DNA of 64,000 bases from Rhinopomastus cyanomelas (taxonomy: Eukaryota > Chordata > Aves > Bucerotiformes > Rhinopomastidae). A program made the translations under genes and the position numbers. The stretch lies in the NCBI GenBank assembly GCA_013400115.1, contig VXBP01007594.1, positions 8,917 through 72,916 on the forward strand, given 5' to 3'. Below the pieces are notes generated by a model. It was given only the letters and a program-made list of their open reading frames with translations, did not search any database and was not told where the DNA came from. Shown in pieces: positions 33,201 to 44,450 of the stretch (its first letter is position 1; each line of letters starts with the position of its first letter).

Positions 33201-34146
33201 CACAGACTCCAGTCACACCATCAGGATGTTGAGGTTTGAGTAGCTAATGCTTTGCAAAGTACCTTGGCTGCAGATCAGTAGAGTTTTACTACGTGACTAC
33301 TCAGTTCTCTGCATTTTATTCACGTTACTGGCAGCAACAAGGAACTTTTAGTCTTTTATTTTATTTGGTTTTTTTGGAGTTGGGACAGCAGAGCCTGACT
33401 CCAGAAATGAAAGACAGACAAAGACAGGTCTAGCAATCTACGTGGAAATCAAATAAAAAGGCAGTTTTAATCTTGACATTGTCAGTGCATCCTCTGGAAA
33501 GAAAACAGAAGCATCTTGATGTCAGCAGAGCCTGCAGCGTGTGTCAGCGGCGGATCAAATATTAAAAGCAATTTTTAGTAAGTGTGAATCACAGAGGGAC
33601 TACAAGTGCTCGGGGGATTTGGAGATGAGACTTCAGTTTGGGGAGTTCCACAGCTCAGGGGCACGACAGGTGAAGGCTCTGCTGCTCGTGGGTGAGAGAC
33701 CCGGCAAGTGGGCTGAGGAATTCGAGGTTTATCGTTAGAAAGGGAGGACTTAGGGGGGTGTAAATGGAGAGCAGGTTTGATGGGCATGAGAGGGATGTTT
33801 CAGACAGGTAATGAAAACTCAGAGCAGCATTTTAAAGTCAATGCATTGAGTGATAGAAGCAGGTATAAATCTGCCACAGCTGAAGTAATGCGAGTCGACT
33901 TACTACCGTGAGTAAATGTATGGGATGTGGCATCCTGATCAATGGGGTCGCTCGTGGATGTTGTTCCATACATTCCACACCCATTAGTGTAATGTGGAGG
34001 CTGTAAAGATGACTCTCAGAGTGGGGTGAACAACACAGCAGCAGGAAGTCCTGCCGTACACATTGCGTAAGTGACTGCTGTTGAGGAGACCTGTAGAGAG
34101 CTTCAGGAGTAAATTAACTAAGGAGCTGAAGAGGAATGCAAAGTTG
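33201..34146. other. Intergenic sequence with a possible ancient repeat
   Basis: The segment about 33640-33870 (GGGGAGTTCCACAGCTCAGG, GTGAAGGCTCTGCTG, AGCAGCATTTTAAAGTCAAT) has wording I associate with old amniote interspersed repeats, but I cannot name the family. The rest is unique. Confidence 0.35.
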
Positions 34147-34388
34147 AAACACCAATATGAGAAGGAAGTTCTTCCCAGTGAGGATGGAGCCTGGCTCTGC
34201 TCAATGTCAGCTAGTGGTAGGACGAGGAGCAATGGGTGTCAGCTGGAACACAAGGGGTTCCATATCAATATGAGAAGAAACTTCTTCATGGTGAGGGTGA
34301 CAGAGCACTGGAGCAGGCTGCCCAGGATAGTGGTAGAGTTGTCTTCTCTGGAGATATTCAGAACCTGCCTGGATGTGTTCCTGCACGG
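34147..34388 (+). mobile_element. Scrambled CR1
   Basis: Begins with CAATATGAGAAGGAAGTTCT (late ORF2), jumps back at about 34181 to AGGATGGAGCCTGGCTCTGC (earlier ORF2) and then repeats the late segment in order. No 3' tail. Confidence 0.88.
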
Positions 34389-34431
34389 TGAAACCTCTCC
34401 AGAGGCTCCTTACAACTCTTTCCTTTCTTCA

Positions 34432-34816
34432 GCATGGAGAAATGGAGGTTGAGGGGTGACACCATTAGTGTTTATAAATATGGAAAGGGCAGGTGTCAGG
34501 AGGATGGAGCCAGACTCTTCTCAGTGTGGTCTAATAACCCCCAATGATTCTATGATCTAATGACAGGACACGGGGCAACGGGTGTGAGCTGGAACACCGG
34601 AGGTTCCACGTCAGTATGAACTTCTTCACGGTGAGGGTGACGGTGCGCTGGGGTGAGATGCCCAGGGGATGTTGTGGAGTCTCCTTCTCCGGAGATGTTT
34701 AAACCAACCCAGATGTGTTCCTGTGTGACTTGATCTAGGTAGTCCTGCTCTGGTGGGGGGATTGGACTGGATGATCTTTCGAGGTCCCTTCCAGTCCCTA
34801 ATGATTCTGTGGTTTC
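34432..34816 (+). mobile_element. CR1 with a micro-insertion
   Basis: A collinear type-A 3' portion from GGAGAAATGGAGGTTGAGGG to CCCTAATGATTCTGTGG. It is interrupted at 34536-34555 by a 20-base CR1 tail scrap flanked by a 6-base duplication (TCTAAT). Confidence 0.92.
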
Positions 34817-35400
34817 TAATAGAAGACAGAAGACTTTTTGCACCCTGTTATTCCCATATTTTCAACATTTCAGCTTCATTCTTCTTCCTGCACTGGCTCC
34901 TTTCTTACAGCACTTGGAAGCTGTGCAGTGTTTTCTTCCCACCTGACCCAGTCCCTCTTATTGTCTCAAACTAACATCACACACAGGCTTAGAGCAGGCG
35001 ACACACAGAGACAGATTTGCTGCGACCCCAAACCACGGGTGTCAAGAAACTTGTAAATGATGCAGAGCTTTGTCTCCTTCAGGTTGCTAAAACTCATCAG
35101 TGACAGCAGCAGCTGCCTAAAACCAGCCTTCCCAGTCCCTCAGGGCCAATTAATAATCCAGCTGGGTTAACCATGATATGCTGGGGGTTTTCATGGATTG
35201 AAAGTATGGATTTGTTCTGCAGCTCCAGAGCTCACTTGCTGAGGTCAAGCAAAAGGTTTCCCTTCTGTTTCCTCTGTTAGACAGCAGTGGTTCAGGGGGT
35301 CTTGCTCAAGATCTAGCTAAAGATGTCATTACAAAAATGTTTGTAACAGAAATTACCTCTGACCACCCAGTTTAAGAGGTTTTCTCTTCCCTGTGACATT
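34817..35400. other. Intergenic unique sequence
   Basis: No gene recognised. Confidence 0.5.
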
Positions 35401-35581
35401 ATGGTGAGGGTGACAGAGCACTGGAGCAGGCTGCCCAGGGAGGTCGTGGAGTCTCCTTCTCTGGAGATGTTTAAAACCCACCTGGATGAGTTCCTGTGCA
35501 ACTTGGTCTAGGGGATCCTGCTGTGGTGGGGGGATTAGATGATCTCTCGAGCTCCTTTCCAATCCCTAATGTGCTGTGATT
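35401..35581 (+). mobile_element. CR1 3' end
   Basis: GGTGAGGGTGACAGAGCACT through CCAATCCCTAATGTGCTGTG. Confidence 0.93.
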
Positions 35582-36776
35582 ACTCTGTGCCAAGGTCTCC
35601 AGAACGAATGAGACTTTTAACGAAGCCTCTGCTGCTTCATGTCTGTGTGACAGGTCCCAGGCACATTCCTGCAATCTCAGCTGCTGTCGGGACACATTCT
35701 CGAAAGGGTTTGATGGCTGGTTGGGCATCCAGCAAAGGACTTTTGAACTGCAGAAGGCTGCAAAATTGGAAACTCATATGCCTTGATTTTCCAAAGGGAG
35801 AGCTGTGAAGCATCAAGCAATTTTCAAAGTTCACACAACCAGGTGAGAGCAGATGGACGTGTGAAACCTGGTGCTAACTGCTGCTGCTATCCCATTACTG
35901 TAGGAGATACCTCCCTCTGTCTATCTACTGTAGGAGATACCTGCTGCTATCCACTCACTGTAGGAGATTAGGCTACTACAACCTGGCCCCACAAACCAGT
36001 TAAGGTAGATAAAAGACATTTGATGATGATGAGAGTGTCCTCTGCTCAATGAAAAAAGAAGGTTAAAATTAAATAACTGATTAGAAAGTGCAGCTTTTGA
36101 AAAAAGAGCTGAAAACTGAAATTTTAGCATTTCTTTCCAACGTTTGTAGGTATTTCTTCCTTTAAAACAATCACTGCTTCTGAAGCATGAACAATATGGA
36201 AGTTATTGGTGTTTTTATTGTCCATCAGGAGAAGGACCTTCTGGTTAATGCGTGAAAAAGCGGTTTGAGACGGTCACACACAGAGTAAGCAATTATAAAT
36301 TGTCCCGTTGTGTCTTCTCTGGAAATAGTTATTTTTAAAACTACCTATTGATTTCCTTTCTCTCACTTTAAAGCTCCCCAGAAAAGACCTCTGTCCTGCA
36401 AGGACCCCCGTGCTCAGATTCACAGTGAAGGGAAAATCTTCCATTGATCCCTGAGAGATCACTGATGAGTCCCTCAGGGACCTGGAGCCAGAATGGGAAG
36501 AGCTGATACATCAAGAGCATCCTTTGAGAGAAAGACTGTGTCACACAAAAGAGAGAACCTGCAGAATGTCCCTAAATTTGTGTTTTCACCAGGGTTTCAG
36601 ATAAAACACACAAGTCTCTTGGAACTTGGTCAAGTTTTTGTCACCTGCCGTTAGTTCACTCGCAGCACTGCTGTAGGAAGCCAAGAGAATAGAAAGCCAC
36701 CACCACCTTGTTGGAATAATCTCTGTGGAATTCTCATTTTAGTCTTAAAAACCAATGTTTTGATTCCCCCATTAGA
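35582..36776. other. Intergenic sequence with a short three-copy repeat
   Basis: At 35880-35968 the phrase ACTGTAGGAGATAC recurs three times at about 30-base spacing, with CTGCTGCTATCC in the first and third units. The remainder is unique. Confidence 0.6.
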
Positions 36777-37046
36777 TGAGTTAGACTTGACATTAAGGAA
36801 AAGCTTTTTCACAGTAGGGGTGGTCAGGCGCTGGGATGGGCTGCCCAGGGAGGTGGTTGAGTTGCCATCCCCGGATGTGTTTGAGGATGGTTTGGATGAG
36901 GNAAGGTTGCACTCAATGACTCTGGAGGTCCTTTCCAGCCATGATGATCCTGTGGCCATGGTCCTGTGCAACTTGGTCTGGGTGATCCTGCTGTGGCAGG
37001 GGGATTGGACTAGATGATCCTTTGAGGTCCCTTCCAATTCTATGAT
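36777..37046 (+). mobile_element. Chain of three CR1 types around a single N
   Basis: Type-B body (36777-36901, to GATGGTTTGGATGAGG), N at 36902, an older 3' end (GGTTGCACTCAATGACTCTG ... GATGATCCTGTGG) and then a type-A end (36958-37046). The N makes the first junction doubtful. Confidence 0.85.
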
Positions 37047-37279
37047 TTATATATATATAATTTTTATATATATATAAAATGTAAATATATAGCATTTATA
37101 TGTATTTCTGTATATAGTATTTATATATACTTATATATTTAAAATATAGAAATATATAATCTCTAGTATATAATACTATAAATATATACACTAGATATTA
37201 TATATTTATATTTATATACAGTAGATATTATATATCTAGTATATAATACTATAAATATATGAATATATAATATATAGCC
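37047..37279. repeat. AT-rich low-complexity tract
   Basis: Imperfect TATATAAT/AAATATAT repeats over about 230 bases, running into the assembly gap. Confidence 0.93.
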
Positions 37280-37463
37280 NNNNNNNNNNNNNNNNNNNNN
37301 NNNNNNNNNNNNNNNNNNNNNNNNNNNNNNNNNNNNNNNNNNNNNNNNNNNNNNNNNNNNNNNNNNNNNNNNNNNNNNNNNNNNNNNNNNNNNNNNNNNN
37401 NNNNNNNNNNNNNNNNNNNNNNNNNNNNNNNNNNNNNNNNNNNNNNNNNNNNNNNNNNNNNNN
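37280..37463. other. Assembly gap (184 N)
   Basis: A run of N between the AT-rich tract and a type-B CR1 end. Confidence 0.99.
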
Positions 37464-37788
37464 GTGTTGAGGGATGTGGTGTAGGGGTGACCTTGTAAGG
37501 TAGGGTGGATGGTTGGACTTGATGATCCCAGGGGTCTTTTCCAACCAGAGTGATTCTGTGGTTGTGGGAAGAGGCCCAAATGCACCTGGATCCTCAGCAT
37601 GAGTGTATTCCCTTTCCTTGGGTGCAGCTGATGATAGGATGAGGGGAAACAGCCTCAAGTTGCATCAGGGGAGGTTTAGATTGGACATTAGAAAGAAATT
37701 CTTCACTGAGAGGGTGGTTAGGTGCTGGAATAGATTGCCCAGGGAGGTGGTGGTGTCACCATCCCTGGAGGTGTTTAAGGAACGAGTG
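37464..37788 (+). mobile_element. Type-B CR1 pieces in wrong order
   Basis: 37464-37565 is the 3' end of a type-B element (GTGTTGAGGGATGTGGTGTA to GTGATTCTGTGG). 37610-37788 is a more upstream part (GATGATAGGATGAGGGG to GTGTTTAAGGAACGAGTG), which stops at a single N (37789). Confidence 0.9.
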
Positions 37789-37789
37789 N

Positions 37790-37866
37790 TATATATGGTA
37801 ACTTTATATATGGCATTTATACATATATATATATCTCTATATCTAGTATATATCTAATATCTCACA
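37790..37866. repeat. AT-rich low-complexity tract
   Basis: TATATATGG/TATATCTAGTATATATCTA-like sequence after the single N, similar to the tract at 37047-37279. Confidence 0.85.
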
Positions 37867-38480
37867 CGTTAGATGAGAAGGAGGCCTTGAGCTCGGTCGT
37901 GCCGCCGGCTACAAGCCGCCTGCTGCTCCTCGGAGCCCATTTTCAAAGTGCAGTTCGACGAACGTCCTCCAGATGGCAGACGATGATGCTAGAATTGAGC
38001 AGCAGCTCCTTTGCAGGGTGGAATGTGCAAACAGAAGTCACTTGTGAGCACAAAGTCCCTGGAAACTGCCTTCAGGCCTGACAGTCTTTTGTAACACAGA
38101 AAGAGAACTCAACTTCCAGCTCTTTTAAATGTAATGGTTCCTCTGGAAAAACAAAAATGATTCAGAAATGAAGAGAGCCCCAAAGCAAAGCACAGCCCCC
38201 CACCCCGGTGATGCAGCAGGATACACTCATGCTTGCAGAACTGCCATCCTTTATATGCTAATAAATACTGAGCAGCAGATGTTTTCCAGGCTGATAGATG
38301 ATTAATTTAGCCCAAAGTTACAAAGACATGCCAGATACCTGAACTGTTAAGAGAGAGTATTACTTGAATACAAGTAGAAGGGATACCCATAACTTCAGGT
38401 ATTAAGGACACATTGCCCTATCTTTGCTCATTCTTTGTGATTATTCTTAATTAAAATCGATACTGTGGACTACAGAGGGG
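37867..38480. other. Intergenic unique sequence
   Basis: No gene recognised; the first 100 bases are relatively CpG-containing. Confidence 0.5.
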
Positions 38481-38594
38481 AGTCACAGAGCATCAGGGAT
38501 TGGAAGGGACCTCGAAGGATCACCCAGTCCAACCCTCTGCCACAGCAGGATCACCTAGACCAAGTCACACAGGAACACATCCAGGTGGGTTTTA
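38481..38594 (-). mobile_element. CR1 3' end
   Basis: GCATCAGGGATTGGAAGGGA through ACACATCCAGGTGGGTTTTA. Confidence 0.93.
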
Positions 38595-38874
38595 ATTCAA
38601 GTTCTTAACTCTCAAGGGTGATTCCATCAGCTCTCAGACATGATTCAAGAAAGCAATTAGCTTTTTCCATTGGATCAAGGCACATGCTGTGTGCAAGTTG
38701 TACTCTCTAAAACTCTAGAAGGTGGTGATGTTTCTGAGTTGGGGGATAAATCTATGTTTCAGGTCAAATGCTGTTTCGTGCTGGTTCACAGGGCTGAAAG
38801 GGGACTGTGTTTTTGAATAATTAGACAAATAACACGCAATGATTTATTTAACTTCTGCATTATCAGAGTTAATA

Positions 38875-38997
38875 GGAGATGTTTAAGACCCACCTGGATG
38901 TGTTCCTGTGTGACTTGGTCTAAGTGATCCTGCTGTGGCAGAGGGATCGGGCTAGATCATCTGTTGAGGTCCCTTCTAATCCCTAATGATGCTGATT
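38875..38997 (+). mobile_element. CR1 3' end
   Basis: GAGATGTTTAAGACCCACCT through CTAATCCCTAATGATGCTGA. Confidence 0.92.
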
Positions 38998-39082
38998 CCT
39001 GACAAAAATGCACCTATGTTACAGAAGCTCTTCAAAGGATTAGCAGGTGAGTCTTCTTGTGTTTCTAGACAAAATGCTGCCT

Positions 39083-39304
39083 TCACACAGCACTGGAACG
39101 GGCTGCCCAGGGGGGATCTCCGGAAATCTCCTTCTCTAGAGAAGTTTAAATCTCTACAGACATGGACTCTCCTTCTCTAGAGATGTTTAAGACCCACCTG
39201 GATGTGTTCCTGTGTGACTTGGTCTAGGTGATCCTGCACTGGCAGGGGGATTGGACTGGATGGTCTTTTGAGGTCCCTTCCAACCCCTGATGTTCTGTGA
39301 TTCA
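39083..39304 (+). mobile_element. CR1 3' end with internal duplication
   Basis: CAGCACTGGAACGGGCTGCC to CCCTGATGTTCTGTGATTC. The CTCCTTCTCTAGAGA segment is present twice (near 39129 and 39168). Confidence 0.93.
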
Positions 39305-40559
39305 GTCCTTATGAAAACAGTTTTCCTGAAGCATTGGGTCCATCTTAGAGTAGACAAATGCTCCAGCAGTTGTCTAAAAGCCACAGGAAATGGCACTAAC
39401 TGAAAGCTTCCCCTACAACCACCTTCTGAAGCACTTTTACTTTCAGTGTTCTGGGTGGTTTCAGATGAAGGTGGATACATGCTGCAGCAAAGCTCTTTGC
39501 AAATGCACACGCCCAGGTGAGGGCTGTGCTGTGCGAGGGGGCGAGGTTTACTTTCATGGTTCCACACGTTGGTTCTGATGAACACTTCCTGCAAAAGGAG
39601 TTTCCATAGCTGAACGTTTCAGACCCCATGAATAGTAATCGAGCCCTTTAGTTCTGCACTGAACTTAAATCCATTATTCTCCACTTAAAGCAGACACATC
39701 ACGTTGCTCCGCAGAGCGCTGCTCTGTCAACTCGGTGCTTTGCTCAGCGAGCTGGGCTCGAATATTAAGCACTCTGTGCTCTCAGCGCTCTTGCTGCGCT
39801 CGGCACGTTTGGTTCCCACCTGAAATAGGCAAACAGCAAGCCAGTGGTTCGTGATGAATAGCCTGGGCACCTGGCCTTTGGAAGTGGGACCATTAGTTGC
39901 CACATCTTGAAGCTTTGGCAACCTCTCTCTTTCCCTGCACATAAGCACTGAAATGGAAATGGCAATGAAAGCCCCTGACAGATTCCTGTCTTCTGTAGCA
40001 GCTCAGCCAGCCTGCTCTCCATTTCAAGTGCATATATTTATTCTGATAAATCAAGGGAATGAAGATAAAAAATCCAAAAGTTAAGAAAGACTAAAGTTTC
40101 TAAACACTCCCTTCCATGATGAACGTTTTCAAGCATCAGCTACAACCCAGTTACTACTGTGCCTAGTTTTCAACATGCTGATGCAGCCAGGTGCTGGGCC
40201 CTGCCATGGCAGCAGAGATACATGCCATGCTCTTCCCATATCATTCCCATATCATTCCCATACACAGCATGAACCACCTTAGAATGTCCCATAAAGTTTC
40301 TGCTCCAGGAGGGTTTGATGTCCATCGTGAGCAGTAGATGATGTGATTTTCTTTACATGAATTACTTCGCTGGAGAACCGTCTGCTAAACTGAGTTTTAT
40401 GAAAGCACACCAAAACCTAAAGTTTCTAGCCTTCAGTTCTCTTGCAGTGAGATCTCCTTCTATAAGAGTTGCCTTCACAGAATCTGAAAGGAGGGGGGGA
40501 AAGATTTACCTACAGCTTTTGCATAGAACATCTACACAGACCCCTATGACTAAGAGTAG
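39305..40559. other. Intergenic unique sequence
   Basis: No gene recognised. A triplicated CCCATATCATT word lies at 40236-40263. Confidence 0.5.
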
Positions 40560-40668
40560 TATCACAGAACATTGGGGATTGGAAGGGACCTTGGAAGATC
40601 ATCCAGTCCACTCCCCCTGCCACAGCAGGATCACCTAGACCACGTCACGCAGGAACACATCCAGGGGG
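40560..40668 (-). mobile_element. CR1 3' end
   Basis: ACATTGGGGATTGGAAGGGA through CAGGAACACATCCAGGGGG. Confidence 0.93.
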
Positions 40669-41773
40669 GATATCAGGGTAAAGATGATCAGCAAAAAGCT
40701 GAAAAACTATGATTCTGATTTTAAACTGATTTAAAGTGGGTATCACAATTACTTGCCAGCAAAAGTCAGATTGAAATATCTCTGTGAAAGGTCCTTAGGG
40801 AAGGATTGGAGCCAGTGAGGGCTTCTTCAGCACGGCACTGTGGGTTCCAGTTACACCCATGTGTACACCAGCCAGTGACTGCTGAATAAGCTCCATGTTT
40901 TATCTGGTGTGGTAACAGTGGTGGGAAGGGAATCCCCAGTTTCCAGACACTTAGCAGGACAAAGCAGCTGGAGAAGACCTACCAGCACATTCCTGTCTTC
41001 CCAGCTCAGGAGATGCTAACGAAGCGCTTTAAGATTACTGATCACAACTGTCTTGTCTGAACTGGAGGATGCCTGGGGAATGGTGATGTCAGTTTAGAAA
41101 ATGGTTTAAAATGCAAATCACTGTCTTGCCTCACAATCAGTTTTTCAAGAAAATAAGAAGGTAACATATCAGCATTTCAGTGCTGTAATTTGAATTTAAT
41201 GTGGATGCCTGGCTGCTTGGATTGCAAAGGTACCTGACCCAGAGCCTCCTGCTGTGTGCAAAGTAGAGGCTCACTCAGAAAAGCCCATTTTATGGGGTGT
41301 TTTTGTTAGAAAATGGAGACATTCTGCCACGGGTTGAGTTTTGTTCCTTGCAGAGGTCACACCAGTGTCTGCTTGAAAAATTCATGATCCAGAAAAGGTA
41401 ATTTTTAATGAATATTTATGAGAGATGTCCTTTCTTATCAGAGCTGTGCAAGTTTTCAGACACTTGCCACTACGTCTGGCTGGTGAGTTTTAGCAAAAGG
41501 CTTATAGTTCCATCTGAGGAAAGAGTCAGCTGTGTTTTTGTCGAGCTTTTCCTGGCACCTGCCTTTCTGCACGGTGAGATGGATCACGGTGGTGTTCACG
41601 CGACGCATCAGCTGCAGGTGGGGTTTGTTCTGTAGAAGACAAGTACTTCAGGAAGGTGAAGGCTGTAGATCAATCCTGTTGTGTCAGTGCCAATGACTTT
41701 AAAAATCATTATCAAAATAAACATCAGCTGATGAGTTTATATAATTCATCTCTGTAATAAACTGTGTGTAGCT
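40669..41773. other. Intergenic unique sequence
   Basis: No gene recognised. Confidence 0.5.
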
Positions 41774-41954
41774 AGAATCACAGAACATCATGGATTGGAA
41801 GGGACCTCAGAAGACCATCTACTCCAATCCCCCAGCCACAGCAGGGTCACCTAGATCCAGTCACACAGGAACACATCCGGGTGGGTTTTAAACATCTCCA
41901 GTGAAGGAGACTCCAGAACCCCCCTGGGCAGCCCCTTCCAGTGCTCTGTCACTG
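41774..41954 (-). mobile_element. CR1 3' end
   Basis: ACATCATGGATTGGAAGGGA through CCCCTTCCAGTGCTCTGTCA. Confidence 0.94.
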
Positions 41955-42910
41955 CTGCTATGCTACCTTGTGAGTATCTAATATATGTAGAAGGAAGATC
42001 TTGAAAAACTGATATTTGTTTTCCAAAATAACAAAGACAACTAAGGGACAACTGCTTTGAGTGTCTGTCCTTGGTTTGGGTAATAATTTTTAAGGGATTT
42101 GATGAAAAGCCTGATAGAGCGCACGGTGTCAATCCAACCAGCACATATCAAAAGTCACTTAGAATTCCCAGAATGTACTAAATGTAGAAAATTGGGTTGG
42201 TGCAAAGAACATCTTTGAGCCACATGTTGGACTTTAGGGGGAGTTAACAAGTTGTGATTAAAGTCTGGGTTGTTGGGCTTTTTGAGCGCTTAGGTTGAAT
42301 TTCCTTCTGTGTATCTTCAGCCCCGATGTGGTTTTTGTCCCAACACTGTGCAGCTTCCAGACCTCTTTGTCTTTGACAAGCTGTCTCCGTTAACCCTCCC
42401 TTCCAGCTGTAAAGCCGTTGAAATTCACAGGATGCCTTCACCTCGGGCCACGCCGAGAGATCGCCCAGGAGGGCTCCGCGACTTTGCCGTGAGGCCGCTG
42501 TTGCAGGGTCGCGTCTGCAGCTCCTGATTTGCGGAGCAACAGTGACAACCAGCGGCCGGTCCCCAAGCAATCCATCGGGGATGTCCTTCAGACTACCAGC
42601 CAGCCACATCCATCCCTTGAGGTACAGAGCAAAGCTCATTTGTTTTGTGTTCCTTGTCTCAGCTCTGGTGAGGGGTTGAAGAGTGCTCCTGTTCTCGAGG
42701 AACAGATGTGCCCAGCGCAGAGCTGCCACGTTTAGATCCAGCAGATACGTTCTGCTCCGTGTTGCTGTCCTGGCTTTGGTGGTGTGTCTCCACACTTGCA
42801 CCCACTTCAGTGCCTCACTGGTGTGATGGAGCACGGATCAGATCCACTCTTAGTGTGCAGAGCAGTTGTGCTTTAGTGCTGAGGAGGAGAAAAGGAACAA
42901 GTGTTGAATC
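41955..42910. other. Intergenic sequence with CpG cluster and a 196-codon reverse frame
   Basis: A reverse-strand frame from 42834 to 42244 (196 codons) is the longest uninterrupted non-CR1, non-tandem frame in the window. Its product shows no domain, signal peptide or repeat that I recognise. A CpG-dense stretch (about 42430-42580) lies inside it, and GC richness alone can keep such a frame open. I do not call it a gene. Confidence 0.35.
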
Positions 42911-43131
42911 CACAGAGCTGCTGGAGGGAGTCTGGTGTAGAGCAATGAGGATGGTGAAGGACAACTACCTTCTGAGGAGATACTGAGGAAGTTGGGTCTC
43001 TTCAGCTTGGAGAAGAGGAGACTGAGGGGTGACCTCATTAATGTCCATAAATATGTGAAGGGTGGATGTCAGGAGGATGGAGCCAGGCTCTGCTCGGTGT
43101 CATCTAGTGATAGGCAATGGGTGTGAGCTCT
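42911..43131 (+). mobile_element. CR1 fragment lacking the tail
   Basis: CAGAGCTGCTGGAGGGAGTC, GGAGAAGAGGAGACTGAGGG and CTCTGCTCGGTGTCATCTAG; stops at GGCAATGGGTGTGAGCTC. Confidence 0.92.
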
Positions 43132-44121
43132 GAAGTTTGAGCTAGTTGAACTTTGCCAGCAGAGCTTTCAGCACCAGTGGTGTTGTTTATGTGCAGAGGT
43201 GCCCTTACACTTGCAAAAGATGCTGTGAACAGCCCAAAGGACTTTGGTTTGTATTGTTTGGAATATTTTTACTCATAACATGTAGAGGTCCCTTCCAATC
43301 CCTTATGATTCTATGTTATAGTTTACATCGGACTGGACGCGCCAGACGTCTGAGTGACATTTACCCTCCTCATCAAAGATTTGCTTCCCCCCATTTTTTA
43401 TACAAAAGAGGTGGAGGAGGCAGGAGAAAGTTTCCAAGTGTCTCCAAACCTCCATGTCCTTCCCTTTGGCCCTGCTTTCCAAGTGCTCATGGCAAATTTT
43501 CTTCTCCAATCATAACTTCAACCCATCTGGGGATGAGACTGGCTGCTGGCTTCGTATTTCCACTTAACATATTCATGATTAGCCTGCACAGAAGGAGGAG
43601 AATTCGGATGAATGTTTTTGGAACAGTCCAGATAAATCCTCATGAATGTAGTACACCAGCTCTGGAAATGCACAGGGCTGAAATGTAATGAGGCTGAGCT
43701 CTGTGGAGAGTTTGGTATTCTCGGCGCCATGCCTCTCCTAATGAACTCATTTCGATTAGAAAATGGATTTAATATTTTATTGGAATTAACCTGAGCCAGC
43801 AAAGAGGATTACAATTTCTTTCCGTAAATCTGGTGATATTACAGGTTGAGGTAGCATGTTACATGAATATTAAGCGTTTTATGAGCAATGTCAGGAAGTC
43901 AGGAAGGGTAGGAGGTAATTAGGGTTTAATATGGTGATGCCATTCTTACAGTAATTGAATTTGAAAAGTAAGAAAAATAGTTGCACACTCTTAATTATGT
44001 AATGTAACTATGATATATTATTTAATAACATACAATACATCATATATTATATATTAACATGCATTATGTATGTTATAATAATCCAAATGTCTCTGAACAT
44101 TTGTATTGTATTTACATTTAT
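43132..44121. other. Intergenic unique sequence, conserved-element candidate and AT-rich tract
   Basis: A CR1 tail scrap lies at 43284-43315 (AGGTCCCTTCCAATCCCTTA). Complex AT-rich text at 43530-43820 looks like a conserved non-coding element. 43990-44060 is ATATTA low complexity. Confidence 0.5.
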
Positions 44122-44450
44122 CACATCAATATGAGAAGGAACTTCTTCCCAGTGAGCACTGGAACAGGCTGCCCAGGGGAGCTGTGGAGTCTCCTTCTCT
44201 GGAGACCTTTAAAACCCACCTGGACGTGTTCCTGTGCGACTGGATCTGGTTGATCCTGGTCTGGCAGGGGGGTGGGACTGGATGGTCTTTCGAGGTCCCT
44301 TCCAATCCCTGATGTTCTGTGATGCTGTGAGTTAAAACCCAGCTGGGTATGTTCCTGAGCGACTTGGTCTAGGTGATCCTGCTCTGGCAGAGGGATTGGA
44401 CTAGATCATCTTTCGGCGTCCCTTCCAATCCCAGTCATTCTGTGATCCTT
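44122..44450 (+). mobile_element. Two CR1 3' ends in tandem
   Basis: The first end (44122-44330, TCAATATGAGAAGGAACTTC to GATGTTCTGTGATGCTGTGA) is followed immediately by a second (44331-44450, TTAAAACCCAGCTGGGTATG to CAGTCATTCTGTGAT). Both are type A. Confidence 0.93.

Noticed and set aside
37163..37658. Reverse frames spanning the N gap
   Set aside because: Most of their length is undetermined bases; the ends are antisense CR1 and AT-rich repeat.
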